64,000 nt of DNA, taken from assembly GCA_964635375.1 (NCBI GenBank), contig CAZWOU010000012.1, forward strand, positions 6,445 through 70,444, given 5' to 3'. Origin of the DNA: CAZMNY01 sp964635375. Lineage in GTDB: Bacteria > Planctomycetota > Planctomycetia > Pirellulales > Pirellulaceae. Shown here one piece after another: positions 27,274-36,997 of this stretch. The notes beneath the pieces are model-generated. The model saw nothing but the letters and a program-made list of their open reading frames with translations. It was not told where the DNA came from and ran no database searches. The first letter of the stretch is position 1, and every line of letters begins with the position of its first letter. The position numbers were made by a program, and so were the translations under genes.

Positions 27274-28641
27274 ATGAACAACTCAGCAGAAAAACCGGAA
27301 ACGGCGTCATCTCAGAAAGTGGCCGTGGTAGGCGGCGGGCTGGCTGGCCTAGCGGCGGCCCAACGCCTTGCCATGCGAGGCGCGCAAGTGACGCTGTTTG
27401 AAGCCAAACGCGAACTGGGAGGCCGAGCCGGTTCGTTTCGCGATGAACTCGTTGGCGACGTCGTTGACCACTGCCAACATGTCGCCATGGGTTGTTGCCG
27501 AGACTACCTGCAATTCTGTGAGACAGCCGGCTGTTCGCAGATGTTCGATCGGCACGACGTGATTCCCTTCATCGGACCTGCGGGCCGACAGTACGACCTG
27601 AAAGCCGCCGCCTGGTTGCCGTCGCCACTACACTTGGCGCCTTCGCTGTTGCGATTGGGATACCTCTCCATGTGGGAACGGATCCAAGTCGCTCGCGCGA
27701 TGCTGAAACTGGCCCGTACAGGCCTCGCGGATGAGGGCGCCAGCATCGGCCAGTGGCTGGCAGGACAGGGGCAGTCGACAAACGCTATCAAGCGTTTCTG
27801 GTCAATTGTACTCGTCAGCGCGCTCGGCGAGTCACTCGATCGTGCATCGGTGGCGGCGGCGAAGAAAGTCTTTGTCGATGGCTTCATGAATACCCGCGAC
27901 GGCTACAACTTGCTCATACCGACCAAGCCGCTAAAAGCTATCTACGACCAGATCGAACACCATCTTGGCCGCCATGGCGTCATGATTCGCAAGTCAACGC
28001 CCATTTCCAGAATCACGATTACGGAACGTAGCGGCGAGATGCGAGCGACCTCAGTCGAGCTTTCGGACGGGTGTTCGGTTCCAGTCGACACGGTCGTCGT
28101 CGCCGTCGATTGGCGTTCGCTCGAGAGACTGTTCGAACGGCCGCCAAGCCCGCTGCTCGAGACCGTCCGCTGGACCCAAACACTTGAAGCCGCCCCGATT
28201 ACAAGCGTGCACCTTTGGTTTGATCAAGCAATCTTCAAACACATCTCCCACGCCGTACTGATCGACCGCCTGTCGCAATGGGTCTTTCGGCGAGAGAGGA
28301 CGCGGCAAGACCGGGAACGAGGGCAACATTACTACCAAGTCGTGATCAGCGCCTCACGCAACCTCGACGAGCGGTGTCGAGACGACGTGGTCGAGGAAGT
28401 CCGCAGCGAACTCGCATCGGTCTGGCCCCTAGCCAAAACGGCGAATTTGATTCGATCGCGGATGTTAACTCAGAAGAACGCCGTATTCTCCTATCGCCCC
28501 GGTCTCGACAGGTCGCGCCCCGCCCAATCGACCGCCATCGGGAATCTCGTGCTCGCTGGCGATTGGACCGCCACGAGCTGGCCCGCAACCATGGAAGGCG
28601 CCGTCCGCAGCGGCTTTATGGCAGCCGAGCTTCTCACGTAG
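27274..28641 (+). CDS. hpnE: Hydroxysqualene dehydroxylase HpnE
   Basis: A 455-residue flavoprotein of the amine oxidase/phytoene desaturase family that reduces hydroxysqualene to squalene, completing the HpnCDE route. The FAD-binding Rossmann motif is VAVVGGGLAGLAAAQRLA with the acidic residue at TLFEAKRELGGRAGSF. The C-terminal FAD contact is LVLAGDWTATSWPATMEGA. It is the last gene of the hpnCDE unit; a short GC hairpin without a T-run (28641-28655) follows. Confidence 0.94.
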   Translation: MNNSAEKPETASSQKVAVVGGGLAGLAAAQRLAMRGAQVTLFEAKRELGGRAGSFRDELVGDVVDHCQHVAMGCCRDYLQFCETAGCSQMFDRHDVIPFIGPAGRQYDLKAAAWLPSPLHLAPSLLRLGYLSMWERIQVARAMLKLARTGLADEGASIGQWLAGQGQSTNAIKRFWSIVLVSALGESLDRASVAAAKKVFVDGFMNTRDGYNLLIPTKPLKAIYDQIEHHLGRHGVMIRKSTPISRITITERSGEMRATSVELSDGCSVPVDTVVVAVDWRSLERLFERPPSPLLETVRWTQTLEAAPITSVHLWFDQAIFKHISHAVLIDRLSQWVFRRERTRQDRERGQHYYQVVISASRNLDERCRDDVVEEVRSELASVWPLAKTANLIRSRMLTQKNAVFSYRPGLDRSRPAQSTAIGNLVLAGDWTATSWPATMEGAVRSGFMAAELLT

Positions 28642-28837
28642 GCGTGGTTCACGCCCCAGCGACGGTCGTGCGAGGCGAACTTTATTGCGTGTCCATCCGC
28701 ACAGGCCACAAGAACGCCCTTCAAAGCACTACTACTACACACCTTACATCAAACCAAATCTTGCGATGTAACAATCGACTTGAATTCCCGCTGTGGTGTT
28801 CAGACAGGAAACCACCACCACTACTCGGGAGTCAAAG

Positions 28838-29971
28838 ATGAAAACGCTAATCGCCTATTGCCTGGCCCTTTCCATGATCGTTGCTTTCGGCGGAGCTTCC
28901 TCCGCGATGGCCAAGTCCAAAGGAAAGTCATCGTCCAGATCCTCGTCCTCCAAGTCGTCCTCCAAGTCATCGTCCAGGTCATTTCGAGGACGCTCGACCT
29001 CGCAGGGTTCAAGTTCCCGTTCCCTCAAGCACCGCCCGCAAACAAGCTCGTCCTCGCGTTCGCGGATCAACCAATCGGCTGCTCGCACAAAGAGCCAGCC
29101 CAAGCCGCAATCGCGACTGTCACAACCCTCACGACTGAAGCCGCAAACCAAGACGCGAACTCCCCAGTTCAACTCGCAACTCAAATCCGGCAAGCAATCT
29201 CAGGCAAGGCCGCTCAAGCCTACCTTCAAGTCGGAACGCAAGCCGAGCTCGAAGCCACTGGGGATCCCCAAGTTCAAGCCAGGCCAAACGCCAGTCGCTG
29301 GCAAAGGCAAGATCAAACGGCCGACGATTGGCTTACCCAAGAGCAGCGCCAATAAGCATGGACTCCGCTTCGGGGGCGGGCACCATAACAACCACAACGG
29401 ACACAACCACCACAACAATCACCACGGACACCACAACCTCTTCCATCCTTGGCACGGCAGCTGGGGCAATCACGGTTGGGGATGGGGTCATCACTGCAAC
29501 CACTGGGGCTGCGGACATAGATGCCGCTACGGCAGCTGGGACCCTTGGTTCTCCAACTGCAACGGCTATTACACCGCTCCTCCCGTTGTCGTCGTTCAAC
29601 AACCGGTTGTCCAAGAGACAGTCAACATCCAACCGATCGTGATCGAGCCCATCGCACCAGTCGCAGCGCCAGTCGCGGCGCCAGTCGCGGCGCCGATTGA
29701 ATTGACCGCGGCAGCTGGCGGCACAATCACTATCCCGCAAGCCGGACTCGGCGCCGACGAGGGCCAAGTGATGATGCAAGTCGGAGCGATCACGTTGCCG
29801 ACGCGAGTCAGCTCATGGAAGAACGAACAGATCGAATTGCAGCTTCCCTTCATCGGCGTTGCCGGTTCGACACGAGCTCAACTGCACGTGTACAAAGCGG
29901 ATCGCGAGCTGCTTCGTTCGGTCGAATTCGAGTTAACCCAGCCCGCCGCACCTCCTCAAGCGGGCCAATAG
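28838..29971 (+). CDS. Secreted Ser/Lys-rich and His-rich protein
   Basis: A 377-residue exported protein of unknown function. Signal peptide: MKTLIAYCLALSMIVAFGGA, likely cleaved near SAMA. A strongly basic Ser/Arg/Lys region (about residues 24-165) follows, then a His/Asn/Gly stretch (about 180-230, e.g. HHNNHNGHNHHNNHHGHH, then Trp/Gly/Cys-rich) that looks made to bind metal ions, then a valine/proline spacer with repeated APVA units, and a C-terminal beta domain (about 285-370). The ATG at 28838 begins the signal peptide. It lies between hpnE and the hpnG-like gene in the same direction, but a terminator separates it from the latter, so a link to hopanoids is not shown. Confidence 0.75.
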   Translation: MKTLIAYCLALSMIVAFGGASSAMAKSKGKSSSRSSSSKSSSKSSSRSFRGRSTSQGSSSRSLKHRPQTSSSSRSRINQSAARTKSQPKPQSRLSQPSRLKPQTKTRTPQFNSQLKSGKQSQARPLKPTFKSERKPSSKPLGIPKFKPGQTPVAGKGKIKRPTIGLPKSSANKHGLRFGGGHHNNHNGHNHHNNHHGHHNLFHPWHGSWGNHGWGWGHHCNHWGCGHRCRYGSWDPWFSNCNGYYTAPPVVVVQQPVVQETVNIQPIVIEPIAPVAAPVAAPVAAPIELTAAAGGTITIPQAGLGADEGQVMMQVGAITLPTRVSSWKNEQIELQLPFIGVAGSTRAQLHVYKADRELLRSVEFELTQPAAPPQAGQ

Positions 29972-30000
29972 GTCGCAGTGTCGCCCTTTGGCGTCAGAAT

Positions 30001-30050
30001 GCACGAGAACGCGGTCGAGAAAATCGGCCGCGTTCTTTCGTGCGTCTTTT
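30001..30050 (+). terminator. Rho-independent terminator after the His-rich protein gene
   Basis: Arms 30001-30014 and 30028-30043 pair as GAACGCGG with CCGCGTTC and GCACGA with TCGTGC, with a two-base bulge between. The hairpin is followed by GTCTTTT. It lies 30 bp after the stop codon, so it should end the hpnE-side transcript and separate it from the phosphorylase gene. Confidence 0.8.
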
Positions 30051-30170
30051 GCGAAATCGGTTCGGCTTGACTCGCCCAGACATCCGCACCGGACTCTGAT
30101 TCCCGGCTACTATGGGTTTGCGCTGTGCGAGGGTATGATCGGAAGTTCCCTTAGCAGGAAAGCGGCTCTC

Positions 30171-31049
30171 ATGCTTTTACGATACTTGGTTTCGCAATAC
30201 GTGCGCAAGGCTGCCACCCAGTCACTGCACGACGCCGTCAAGAATGCGGCGGCCGGCGCAGCCAAACAAGTTGACTCGCCAGCCGAACCCGGCGAGCCAG
30301 AGGCGGAGCCAATCCGTCCAGAAGTCATTTTCCTGTTCGCGCTTGCTGTCGAATCGGGTGGCTTGGTCGACAAATTGCAGAACAAAACGACTCTGCATTG
30401 CGCTGCGTTCATCCAACACCTAGGACTGTTGAATGGCCGCCCAGTCGCGGTTCTCGAGATGGGCGTGGGGCAGGAAGCCGCGGGCAACGCGACGAGCGAC
30501 GCGATCGCAATCCACAAACCAGATTGGATCGTCTCGGCGGGGTTTGCCGGCGCGCTCGATGCGAGTCTCCGTCGAGGGCATATTCTGATGGCGAATGAGA
30601 TCATCAATGCCGACGTGAGCGAGAGGCTGGCCGTGGGACTCAAAATCGAACCCTCGGCCATCGAGTCATCGCCGGGACTTCACGTCGGAAGCCTGGTCAC
30701 CGTCGATAACCTCGTTGCCACGCCAACCGAAAAAAAGGCACTCGGCGAGCGGACCGGCGCGCTGGCTTGCGACATGGAATCGGTAGCCATCGCTCGGGCT
30801 TGCCGCCAACATCAAACTCGGCTGCTCTCCGTCCGCATCATCACTGATGGAATCGATGACCAACTTCCGCCGGAAGTGGAGAAGCTACTCGCGCAAGACT
30901 CACTCGCCGCAAAACTCGGCGCCGCCGCGGGCGCCATTTTCAATCGCCCCTCCAGCGTTAAGGACATGTGGGCGCTCAAAGAAGAGGCGTTGCGGGCCAC
31001 CGACCGACTGGCCAAGTTTCTCGTCAGCATGCTGTCGCAACTGAACTAG
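30171..31049 (+). CDS. hpnG: HpnG-like nucleoside phosphorylase
   Basis: A protein of about 292 residues of the purine nucleoside phosphorylase/MTA-SAH nucleosidase superfamily. The core begins at EVIFLFALAVESGGL and contains the glycine-rich stretch VLEMGVGQEAAGNATSDAI, then DWIVSAGFAGALDASLRRG, and the base-binding acidic site ALACDMESVAIARACR. In hopanoid producers HpnG removes adenine from adenosylhopane. Here the gene converges with hpnH, and a C-terminal helical tail of about 50 residues follows the core. ATG 30171 has AGGAAAG nine bases upstream; ATG 30135 is the alternative. Hopanoid specificity is inferred from the neighbours. Confidence 0.8.
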   Translation: MLLRYLVSQYVRKAATQSLHDAVKNAAAGAAKQVDSPAEPGEPEAEPIRPEVIFLFALAVESGGLVDKLQNKTTLHCAAFIQHLGLLNGRPVAVLEMGVGQEAAGNATSDAIAIHKPDWIVSAGFAGALDASLRRGHILMANEIINADVSERLAVGLKIEPSAIESSPGLHVGSLVTVDNLVATPTEKKALGERTGALACDMESVAIARACRQHQTRLLSVRIITDGIDDQLPPEVEKLLAQDSLAAKLGAAAGAIFNRPSSVKDMWALKEEALRATDRLAKFLVSMLSQLN

Positions 31050-31073
31050 AGACCGGGCGGGCAGCTAGAGTCG

Positions 31074-32201
31074 TCACACGTTGCAGGATTCCGAATCCAC
31101 ATTTGGTAGGTGCGAGTCTTCGCGGGATCCTCTTCCTCGCCCCTCATCCGTCCTTTGCTCATCATTGTTCCCATCTTTCGAGCGTCGGGGCATGCCGAAC
31201 AGAGTCCGTTGCACCGTGCGAAAGAAGCCGCCGAGCGAGCCAAATGTCTCGGCGACGGCAGTCGGCTCAAAACCACAATGGACCATGCAGTCTCGACACT
31301 TGTCGTTTTGGCTAGTGTGGCCGTAACGGTCCCAATCGGTCGACGTCATCAGCTCGGAAAACGAATCGCAGTAGCCTTCGTCGAGCAAGTAGCAAGGTCT
31401 CTGCCAACCAAATTGGTTGTAGGTTGGACTTCCCCAAGGCGTGCAGTCCAAGTCCCACCTGCCTTGCAGGAATTCGAGAAACAGCGGAGTCTGATTGAAT
31501 TTCCATGACCGCTTTGCTCCCCCGAGCACTTGCCGAAACAGGGCGACTGTCTGGCGACGAGCGAGAAAGTGACCTTGATCGGGCGCCTTCTGATAGCAAT
31601 ACCCAGGTGAGATCATCATCCCTTCCACACCCAGCTTCATCATCTCGGCAAAATGTTGGAGCATACGGCCCGGGTTAGCGCCAGCGAACAGAGTGGTGTT
31701 TGTCGTCACGCGAAACCCGCGTTTCCGCGCGGCCTGAATCGCTTGCACCGCGCGATCATAGACTCCCTCACGACAAACAGCTTTATCATGCTCTTCGCGA
31801 GGGCCATCCATATGGACGGAGAACGCTAAGTACTTGGATGGCTGAAACGACGCCAGGCAGTCCTCTAAGGTCAGCCCATTGGTGCACAAATAGATGAACC
31901 GCTTGCGGTCGACCAGGCCTGCGACGATGCGACCAATCTCCGGGTGCAGAAGCGGTTCGCCGCCGGGGATTGAGATCACGGGCGCGGCGCATTCATCGGC
32001 AGCTTGAAAACACTGCTTGGGCGATAGGTGCCGCGACAATACGTCTTGGGAGTGTTGAATCTTGCCGCAACCCGCACAGGCCAAGTTGCAGCGGAGCAGC
32101 GGTTCGAGCATCAACACGAGCGGGTAGCGCCGAACGCCGCGAAGTCGTTGCTTCAGCACATACGAAGCCACCGTCGCCATCTGAGAAATCGGGACTCCCA
32201 T
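31074..32201 (-). CDS. hpnH: Radical SAM protein HpnH (adenosylhopane synthase)
   Basis: A 375-residue radical SAM enzyme that joins the 5'-deoxyadenosyl group to diploptene, the first step to C35 hopanoids. The [4Fe-4S]-SAM motif is C38-x3-C42-x2-C45 (RCNLACAGCGK), and ISIPGGEPLLH is the glycine-rich SAM contact. DKCRDCMVHCGFEP near the C-terminus is the further cysteine cluster typical of HpnH. The last 35 or so residues are polar and dispensable-looking. Its ATG lies 3 bp after the squalene-hopene cyclase stop, so both are in one leftward operon. Confidence 0.95.
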   Translation of the reverse strand: MGVPISQMATVASYVLKQRLRGVRRYPLVLMLEPLLRCNLACAGCGKIQHSQDVLSRHLSPKQCFQAADECAAPVISIPGGEPLLHPEIGRIVAGLVDRKRFIYLCTNGLTLEDCLASFQPSKYLAFSVHMDGPREEHDKAVCREGVYDRAVQAIQAARKRGFRVTTNTTLFAGANPGRMLQHFAEMMKLGVEGMMISPGYCYQKAPDQGHFLARRQTVALFRQVLGGAKRSWKFNQTPLFLEFLQGRWDLDCTPWGSPTYNQFGWQRPCYLLDEGYCDSFSELMTSTDWDRYGHTSQNDKCRDCMVHCGFEPTAVAETFGSLGGFFRTVQRTLFGMPRRSKDGNNDEQRTDEGRGRGSREDSHLPNVDSESCNV

Positions 32202-32204
32202 CGC

Positions 32205-34307
32205 TCAACTCGTGTTGCTGGGCCGCTGGTGGTCGCTCGCTGGCGGACTTTGCCACTGCCGGTTCCATTCGGCCAACGCGAGCAAGGGGAAGTAGATCGG
32301 ATAGAGGTGATAGCGCAGGTAGAACACGAGTGGGAAACCAGTACCCGTAAACTGCGGCTCATCCCAGGCGCCGTCATCGCGTTGATTGCGGACAAGGTAT
32401 CCCACGCCGCGACGAACGGCCGGTTCCTCAGGCCCGCAGGCGGACAGCAAGCCCAATACGGCCCAGGCGGTTTGGGATGCGGTGGGTTCGCCCTGCCCTC
32501 GCGTGGTTGGATCTGCGTAGGTCTGCGGCGACTCGCCCCACCCGCCGCACGGTTGTTGCGATCCGCGCAACCAATCAATGCCGGCGCTCACGGCTGGGTC
32601 GTCCACCGGCACGCCGACAGCCCGTAGCCCGACCAGGCATTGCCAGACGCCGTAGATATAGTTGACTCCCCAGCGACCGGGCCACGCCCCATCAGGCTCT
32701 TGCTGCTTTCGCACGTAAGCGACAGCTCGATCTACCGCGGGGTGCCCCTGATGCAATCCCCATTGGGCTAGACACTCCAGCGTACGAGCGGTGATGTCAG
32801 GGGTGCTCGGATCAATCATCGCGTTGTGATCGGCGAAAGGAACTTCACAAAGAAACCGCCGATCGTTGTCCCGATCAAAGGCGCCCCAGCCTCCATCTCG
32901 ATTCTGCATCGCCAACAACCACTGTCGGGCTCGCATGCAAGCCGCAGAAATCCGCTCAACCGCGTTCGCTTCGCCTCGCGCCTGTAAAACTGATTCCGCC
33001 CGACTGACCGACACCAACACGTTCCCGTGAATCAATGCCTGTTCGTCGGGCACCTGGCCGCGCAGAGCCATCATGACCATGATCGTGTCGTCGACATCGG
33101 GATAGAATTCATTGTTGTGCTCGAAGTACCACCCAGCTGGCTCAGCTTTCACGTTGACGGCCCAATCGCCAGGCTTGGTCACCTCTTTGCTCAATAACCA
33201 AGCGGCCGCTTTGCCAAGTGGTCGAGAATCGACGTTGGAACCTGCCGCCTGAAGGGCGCGCAGCGAAATGGCTGTATCCCAAACTGGCGACTTGCAGGGT
33301 TGCAGGCGGACCGTGTCTTTGTCTTTCAGAATCAGCGCGTCAAGCTGCTCCAGGCACTCGATGACTTCGGGGCTCGATTCCTCGTATCCGCGACAACGCA
33401 GCGCGATCAAGCTGAAGATGATTGGCGGAAAGATCGCACCCAAACCGTCGCTGTAAGCAAACCGGTTGATGATCCAAGCCTCGGCCTTGCTCAGCGCCCA
33501 GCGGCGAAGTGGGAGCAACCGGCAGCGTTCGATGCCCTTCAACACTGAATCTGCCGTATGAAAGAAGTTCGTCCAGCTGAACCAAGCCGTCTTGCCCGCG
33601 CTTCGCCCAGGACGCCGCAGTTTGCCCCATTCACCGGGCGCCTTCAGAAACAACTCGGAGATCCCCTGGTCCTTTGGGATCTCCCGCGTCGGGCGGTAGG
33701 ACCACATGATGGCAAGCGGCACAAAGATCGTCCGCGACCACGCACTGATGCGGTAGATGTTGATCGGACTCCATCTCGGCGCCAACATCACTTCGGGAGG
33801 CACGGCCGGACAGTACTTGTATTCAAGCTGCCCGAGCAAAGCGAGGTAGAACCGAGTGAAGCTGTTGACGGCGTCCGCGCCGCCAGCGGCCCGAATTGCC
33901 TCTTGGGCCCGAATCATGTAGTCAGCGTTGGCGTCATGCCCAGTTAGTTTCAGCGCGAAATAGGCTTTCACACTGGCGCTGATTTCAAGCGGACCGCCAG
34001 GGTACAAGCTCCAACCTCCCGATGGCTGTTGGACCTGCAACAAGTAGCGAGCCGCCTGGGCCGCATTGGGCGTGTGCTCTTTTCCCATCCACGCCAAGAG
34101 GAGAATGTACTCGCTCTCCAGGATCGAGTCGCCTTCTAACTCACCACACCAATACCCATGTTCCGTTTGGCGGGAGAGCAGCCATTCTGAAGTGAGATCG
34201 ACCGCATCGCAGGCGGCCATGCTCAACTCAAAATCGTCCCTGTTTGTCGACTTCGATTCGCCAGTTCCGCGCATCGCATTCGGCTCGCCGTCCTTCTCGA
34301 ACGTCAC
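32205..34307 (-). CDS. shc: Squalene-hopene cyclase
   Basis: A 700-residue class II terpene cyclase that converts squalene to hopene/hopanol at the membrane. The catalytic acid motif DXDD is present as FYPDVDDT (Asp404-Asp407), and QW repeats occur throughout, for example QQPSGGWSLYPG, QNRDGGWGAFDRDN and QEPDGAWPGRWGVNYIYGVW. The N-terminal segment (SEWLLSRQTEHGYWCGELE) is standard. The start is GTG at 34307 or the ATG at 34274. It precedes hpnH by 3 bp. The length fits the family (about 630-720). The residue after DVDDT is Ile in place of the usual Ala. Confidence 0.96.
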   Translation of the reverse strand: MTFEKDGEPNAMRGTGESKSTNRDDFELSMAACDAVDLTSEWLLSRQTEHGYWCGELEGDSILESEYILLLAWMGKEHTPNAAQAARYLLQVQQPSGGWSLYPGGPLEISASVKAYFALKLTGHDANADYMIRAQEAIRAAGGADAVNSFTRFYLALLGQLEYKYCPAVPPEVMLAPRWSPINIYRISAWSRTIFVPLAIMWSYRPTREIPKDQGISELFLKAPGEWGKLRRPGRSAGKTAWFSWTNFFHTADSVLKGIERCRLLPLRRWALSKAEAWIINRFAYSDGLGAIFPPIIFSLIALRCRGYEESSPEVIECLEQLDALILKDKDTVRLQPCKSPVWDTAISLRALQAAGSNVDSRPLGKAAAWLLSKEVTKPGDWAVNVKAEPAGWYFEHNNEFYPDVDDTIMVMMALRGQVPDEQALIHGNVLVSVSRAESVLQARGEANAVERISAACMRARQWLLAMQNRDGGWGAFDRDNDRRFLCEVPFADHNAMIDPSTPDITARTLECLAQWGLHQGHPAVDRAVAYVRKQQEPDGAWPGRWGVNYIYGVWQCLVGLRAVGVPVDDPAVSAGIDWLRGSQQPCGGWGESPQTYADPTTRGQGEPTASQTAWAVLGLLSACGPEEPAVRRGVGYLVRNQRDDGAWDEPQFTGTGFPLVFYLRYHLYPIYFPLLALAEWNRQWQSPPASDHQRPSNTS

Positions 34308-34427
34308 GTCGCTTCCATTTTCTGTCAGGTGTGCTTCTCGGTTTCCATTCCGCCCACCTTGGGTAAGGCGAAAACGCCAGACGCCTTGAGTCTGGGGGCT
34401 CAGCTCAACCTTGCGGGCCTACGCAAG

Positions 34428-36677
34428 TTAGGGAATCGACGGACTTGGTGCAAGATCAGAACCAACTGCAAAGATCGCCACCGACGGGCGCTCACCTTCA
34501 AAATGGACTCTTCTCAGCACACCATCCTCCTCCAGCTGCCGAAACACTTCAGGCTGCACGAACGGAGTGAACCCATAGGTCGCCCGATAACGAGCGACCT
34601 CGCCCCAATCGACAAGCACAAACGAAACCGATCGGCTCTGCAACGCCGCCAATTGCTCCCGCGGTGGAACGCCATCCATCCACTGCTCGAACACGGAACC
34701 GTCGAAGCAGGTGTTGTAATAAGTGATCGGCGTCAGATCGAACGGCTGAGCATCTCCCACCAGCAGAACCGCATTCCCAGGCGGTGTCGAGCGGTTGAGA
34801 AAATCGTGGGCCGGCGTCAACGTCCAGGCGCCCGGGTCTCGCGGATGAGGAGTGTCTGTGCGCAACTGTTGGTAGGACACAAGGATCCTGTTATCAGGCG
34901 TGGCGTAACGCGAGGCGAGCACGCAAAAGACGAGCACGGTGGTGAGAGCGATAAGTCCGTCGATGATCCGGCGCCAAAGCAAACTAGTGCCGCTGGTCGC
35001 GCCCAAGCCAGCCGCCAAGCAGAGAAGCGGTCCTGCGGGAAGCCAGAAACGATCGATGCGATGGGTCGCCAGAAACCATGTCAGCATGATGAACAAAGCG
35101 GCCAGCGCGATTTCGATTGCCCAGCGGCGATCACGGGCGGCAAACAGGCACAAAGCGGCCAAAGGAATGACCAACGGATGGTGCCAGGGCGAGCGCCAGA
35201 GCACAGTCGCGGCGGCGGCGGCAATCTGGTTTGGCGAGAAACGCCGCCCCTGCTCGTCTCGCGGAATCTGATGGGCTCGATTCCATTGCTCCGTCTTGGC
35301 TTCAGTTCGCGTGGCGCCGCCCATGACCGAAGCCAATAAGGGGTAAGTGGGATTGCCCGTCAAAGCAGCGTTCTTGAGATACCAAGGCGAAGCGGCAACC
35401 ACCGCAGTGACTGCGAACACCAGGGCCGCTTTGGCGCCCGTGCGAGCGTTGCGGGTTCGAACGAGCGAAGAGAAACACCACAGAGCGCCCGGAAAGATGG
35501 CAAACAAGACTCCGGTGTATTTGCAGGACGCGGCCGCTCCGGCAGCGACCGCGGCGGCGAGCAGCCAACCAACCCCGCGATTGCCTCCGCCGCGCTCTGC
35601 AAGCGACTCATCATGCAAGTAAACACTTAGCGCGAGAAACGCCAAGGCGACATACATGCTCAATGCGCCGTCAATCAGTCCTGCGGCGGCGACGCGAAAG
35701 GCCCATGGCCAACTCATGTAGAACACCGCAGCAATCACGCCCGCTCGCCGCGAAGCCAATCTCGAGGCGACGCAGTACAAGGCGAGTGCGGTGATCAGAT
35801 TCATCGAAGCAATGACAACTTTCCCCACCACAGCGCCTCGCCACCAAGCGTCACCGCCGCCGTACAACGCCATGGATGAGAGCGCATGCATCTCGGCGCC
35901 AAGCGGCATGTTGGCGTAAACGTTGTGGGGCATGAAGCCGACCTCGCCCAGCCGGTACCACTCCTTCGGAGCTTGCAGATGATATTCCCGCACATCGAAT
36001 TCCCAGGGCGGCAACGCGGCGGCGGCGAATAGGGCGAGAACAAAAGGCGTCGCCAGCAGCCACAGCCAAGGACGCTGCGGTTGAGACGATTCCGTCGCCG
36101 TCGTTCGTTCGCCTTCTCCCAACTTGGGCAGCACCCACTGCCGTTTCAGCACAGCAACCAGCGTCAACAAGCCAAATAGCGCGAGATAAGGCCAGCGGGA
36201 ACGCGTACTTAGACCATCGACTGCGCCAGCAAGGATGCCAACACTCAACGTGAAAAGGGAGAGGAGATGCAGTCCTAACCCGGTGGAAAAGGCGAGCCAC
36301 TCGAGAGGGCGAGACGACGAGAGTCGCAGCCCGGTCAGCAGAAACGCCCCGCTAACGTAGGCTGCCACAAGCCAGACCGCGGCGCAGGCAAAGACGGGAA
36401 TACGGTCCGCCAAGCCCATGCGTTCGGCATCGCCACCCATCCACTGTGAGATCAACTCACCCGGATCAAAGGGCAATAGCAGGTACAACATGCCTCGCGA
36501 GATCGCCCCGTCGCCAATCGGTTGACGTGCAAACAAGTAAGCGAAGACCAGCAGCAACCCGACAAGAGCCAGCCACAGAGGCCAGGATTCCTCCCTTTCC
36601 GTGTCCGGGATTGGCTCGCGCGACGGTCCGTGACCACCGGTGCCCGCGGGTGTTTGCTTCCGATTCTGTTTGCTCAT
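34428..36677 (-). CDS. Polytopic GT-C-type glycosyltransferase-like membrane protein
   Basis: A 749-residue membrane protein with 12 or more predicted helices and a hydrophilic C-terminal part. The first large outer loop contains PPWEFDVREYHLQAPKEW, which resembles the acidic DxE-type catalytic loop of family 39/ArnT-like and RgtA/B/C/D-like glycosyltransferases; these use polyprenyl-phosphate sugars on the outer membrane face. The C-terminal section (YNTCFDGSVFEQWMDG, then VLVDWGEVARYRATYG) resembles the soluble tail of planctomycete homologues. The ATG at 36677 starts MSKQNRKQ, with a short polar lead before helix one. It lies 120 bp upstream of shc on the same strand and could share its transcript; a role in hopanoid glycosylation is only a guess. 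Confidence 0.75.
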   Translation of the reverse strand: MSKQNRKQTPAGTGGHGPSREPIPDTEREESWPLWLALVGLLLVFAYLFARQPIGDGAISRGMLYLLLPFDPGELISQWMGGDAERMGLADRIPVFACAAVWLVAAYVSGAFLLTGLRLSSSRPLEWLAFSTGLGLHLLSLFTLSVGILAGAVDGLSTRSRWPYLALFGLLTLVAVLKRQWVLPKLGEGERTTATESSQPQRPWLWLLATPFVLALFAAAALPPWEFDVREYHLQAPKEWYRLGEVGFMPHNVYANMPLGAEMHALSSMALYGGGDAWWRGAVVGKVVIASMNLITALALYCVASRLASRRAGVIAAVFYMSWPWAFRVAAAGLIDGALSMYVALAFLALSVYLHDESLAERGGGNRGVGWLLAAAVAAGAAASCKYTGVLFAIFPGALWCFSSLVRTRNARTGAKAALVFAVTAVVAASPWYLKNAALTGNPTYPLLASVMGGATRTEAKTEQWNRAHQIPRDEQGRRFSPNQIAAAAATVLWRSPWHHPLVIPLAALCLFAARDRRWAIEIALAALFIMLTWFLATHRIDRFWLPAGPLLCLAAGLGATSGTSLLWRRIIDGLIALTTVLVFCVLASRYATPDNRILVSYQQLRTDTPHPRDPGAWTLTPAHDFLNRSTPPGNAVLLVGDAQPFDLTPITYYNTCFDGSVFEQWMDGVPPREQLAALQSRSVSFVLVDWGEVARYRATYGFTPFVQPEVFRQLEEDGVLRRVHFEGERPSVAIFAVGSDLAPSPSIP

Positions 36678-36997
36678 GCAGAACTCTGCTAAAGATCGAT
36701 GCAATCGATACAAGTGGGACTTCGGCCAAAGAGTGGGGACCGGGGGATCGGCGAGCCCCGACGGCAGCGCCAAACGTTAGCTATGATAGAGAACAGACCG
36801 GTGGTGGAAAATGTCTGCGAGAACTGTTTGGCCGATTCCATCCCCGGACTTGTAGCAATAAGCCCCACCTTGGTTTCCAAACGCCACCGCGGAAACCACT
36901 GCTTAACAGCGCAGCCGTCGGCATTTGCCTCGATTGGCTCCTACCCGTTCGATCACCACCCGCATCCCATTCCGCTCGCGCCCCTCCCGAGATTCCC
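36678..36997. other. Intergenic region between divergent genes
   Basis: A gap of 320 bp between the membrane glycosyltransferase gene and the DHDPS-family gene. The rightward frame is open through much of it, but the family similarity starts only at 36998. No RNA gene or clear promoter is seen. Confidence 0.35.
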
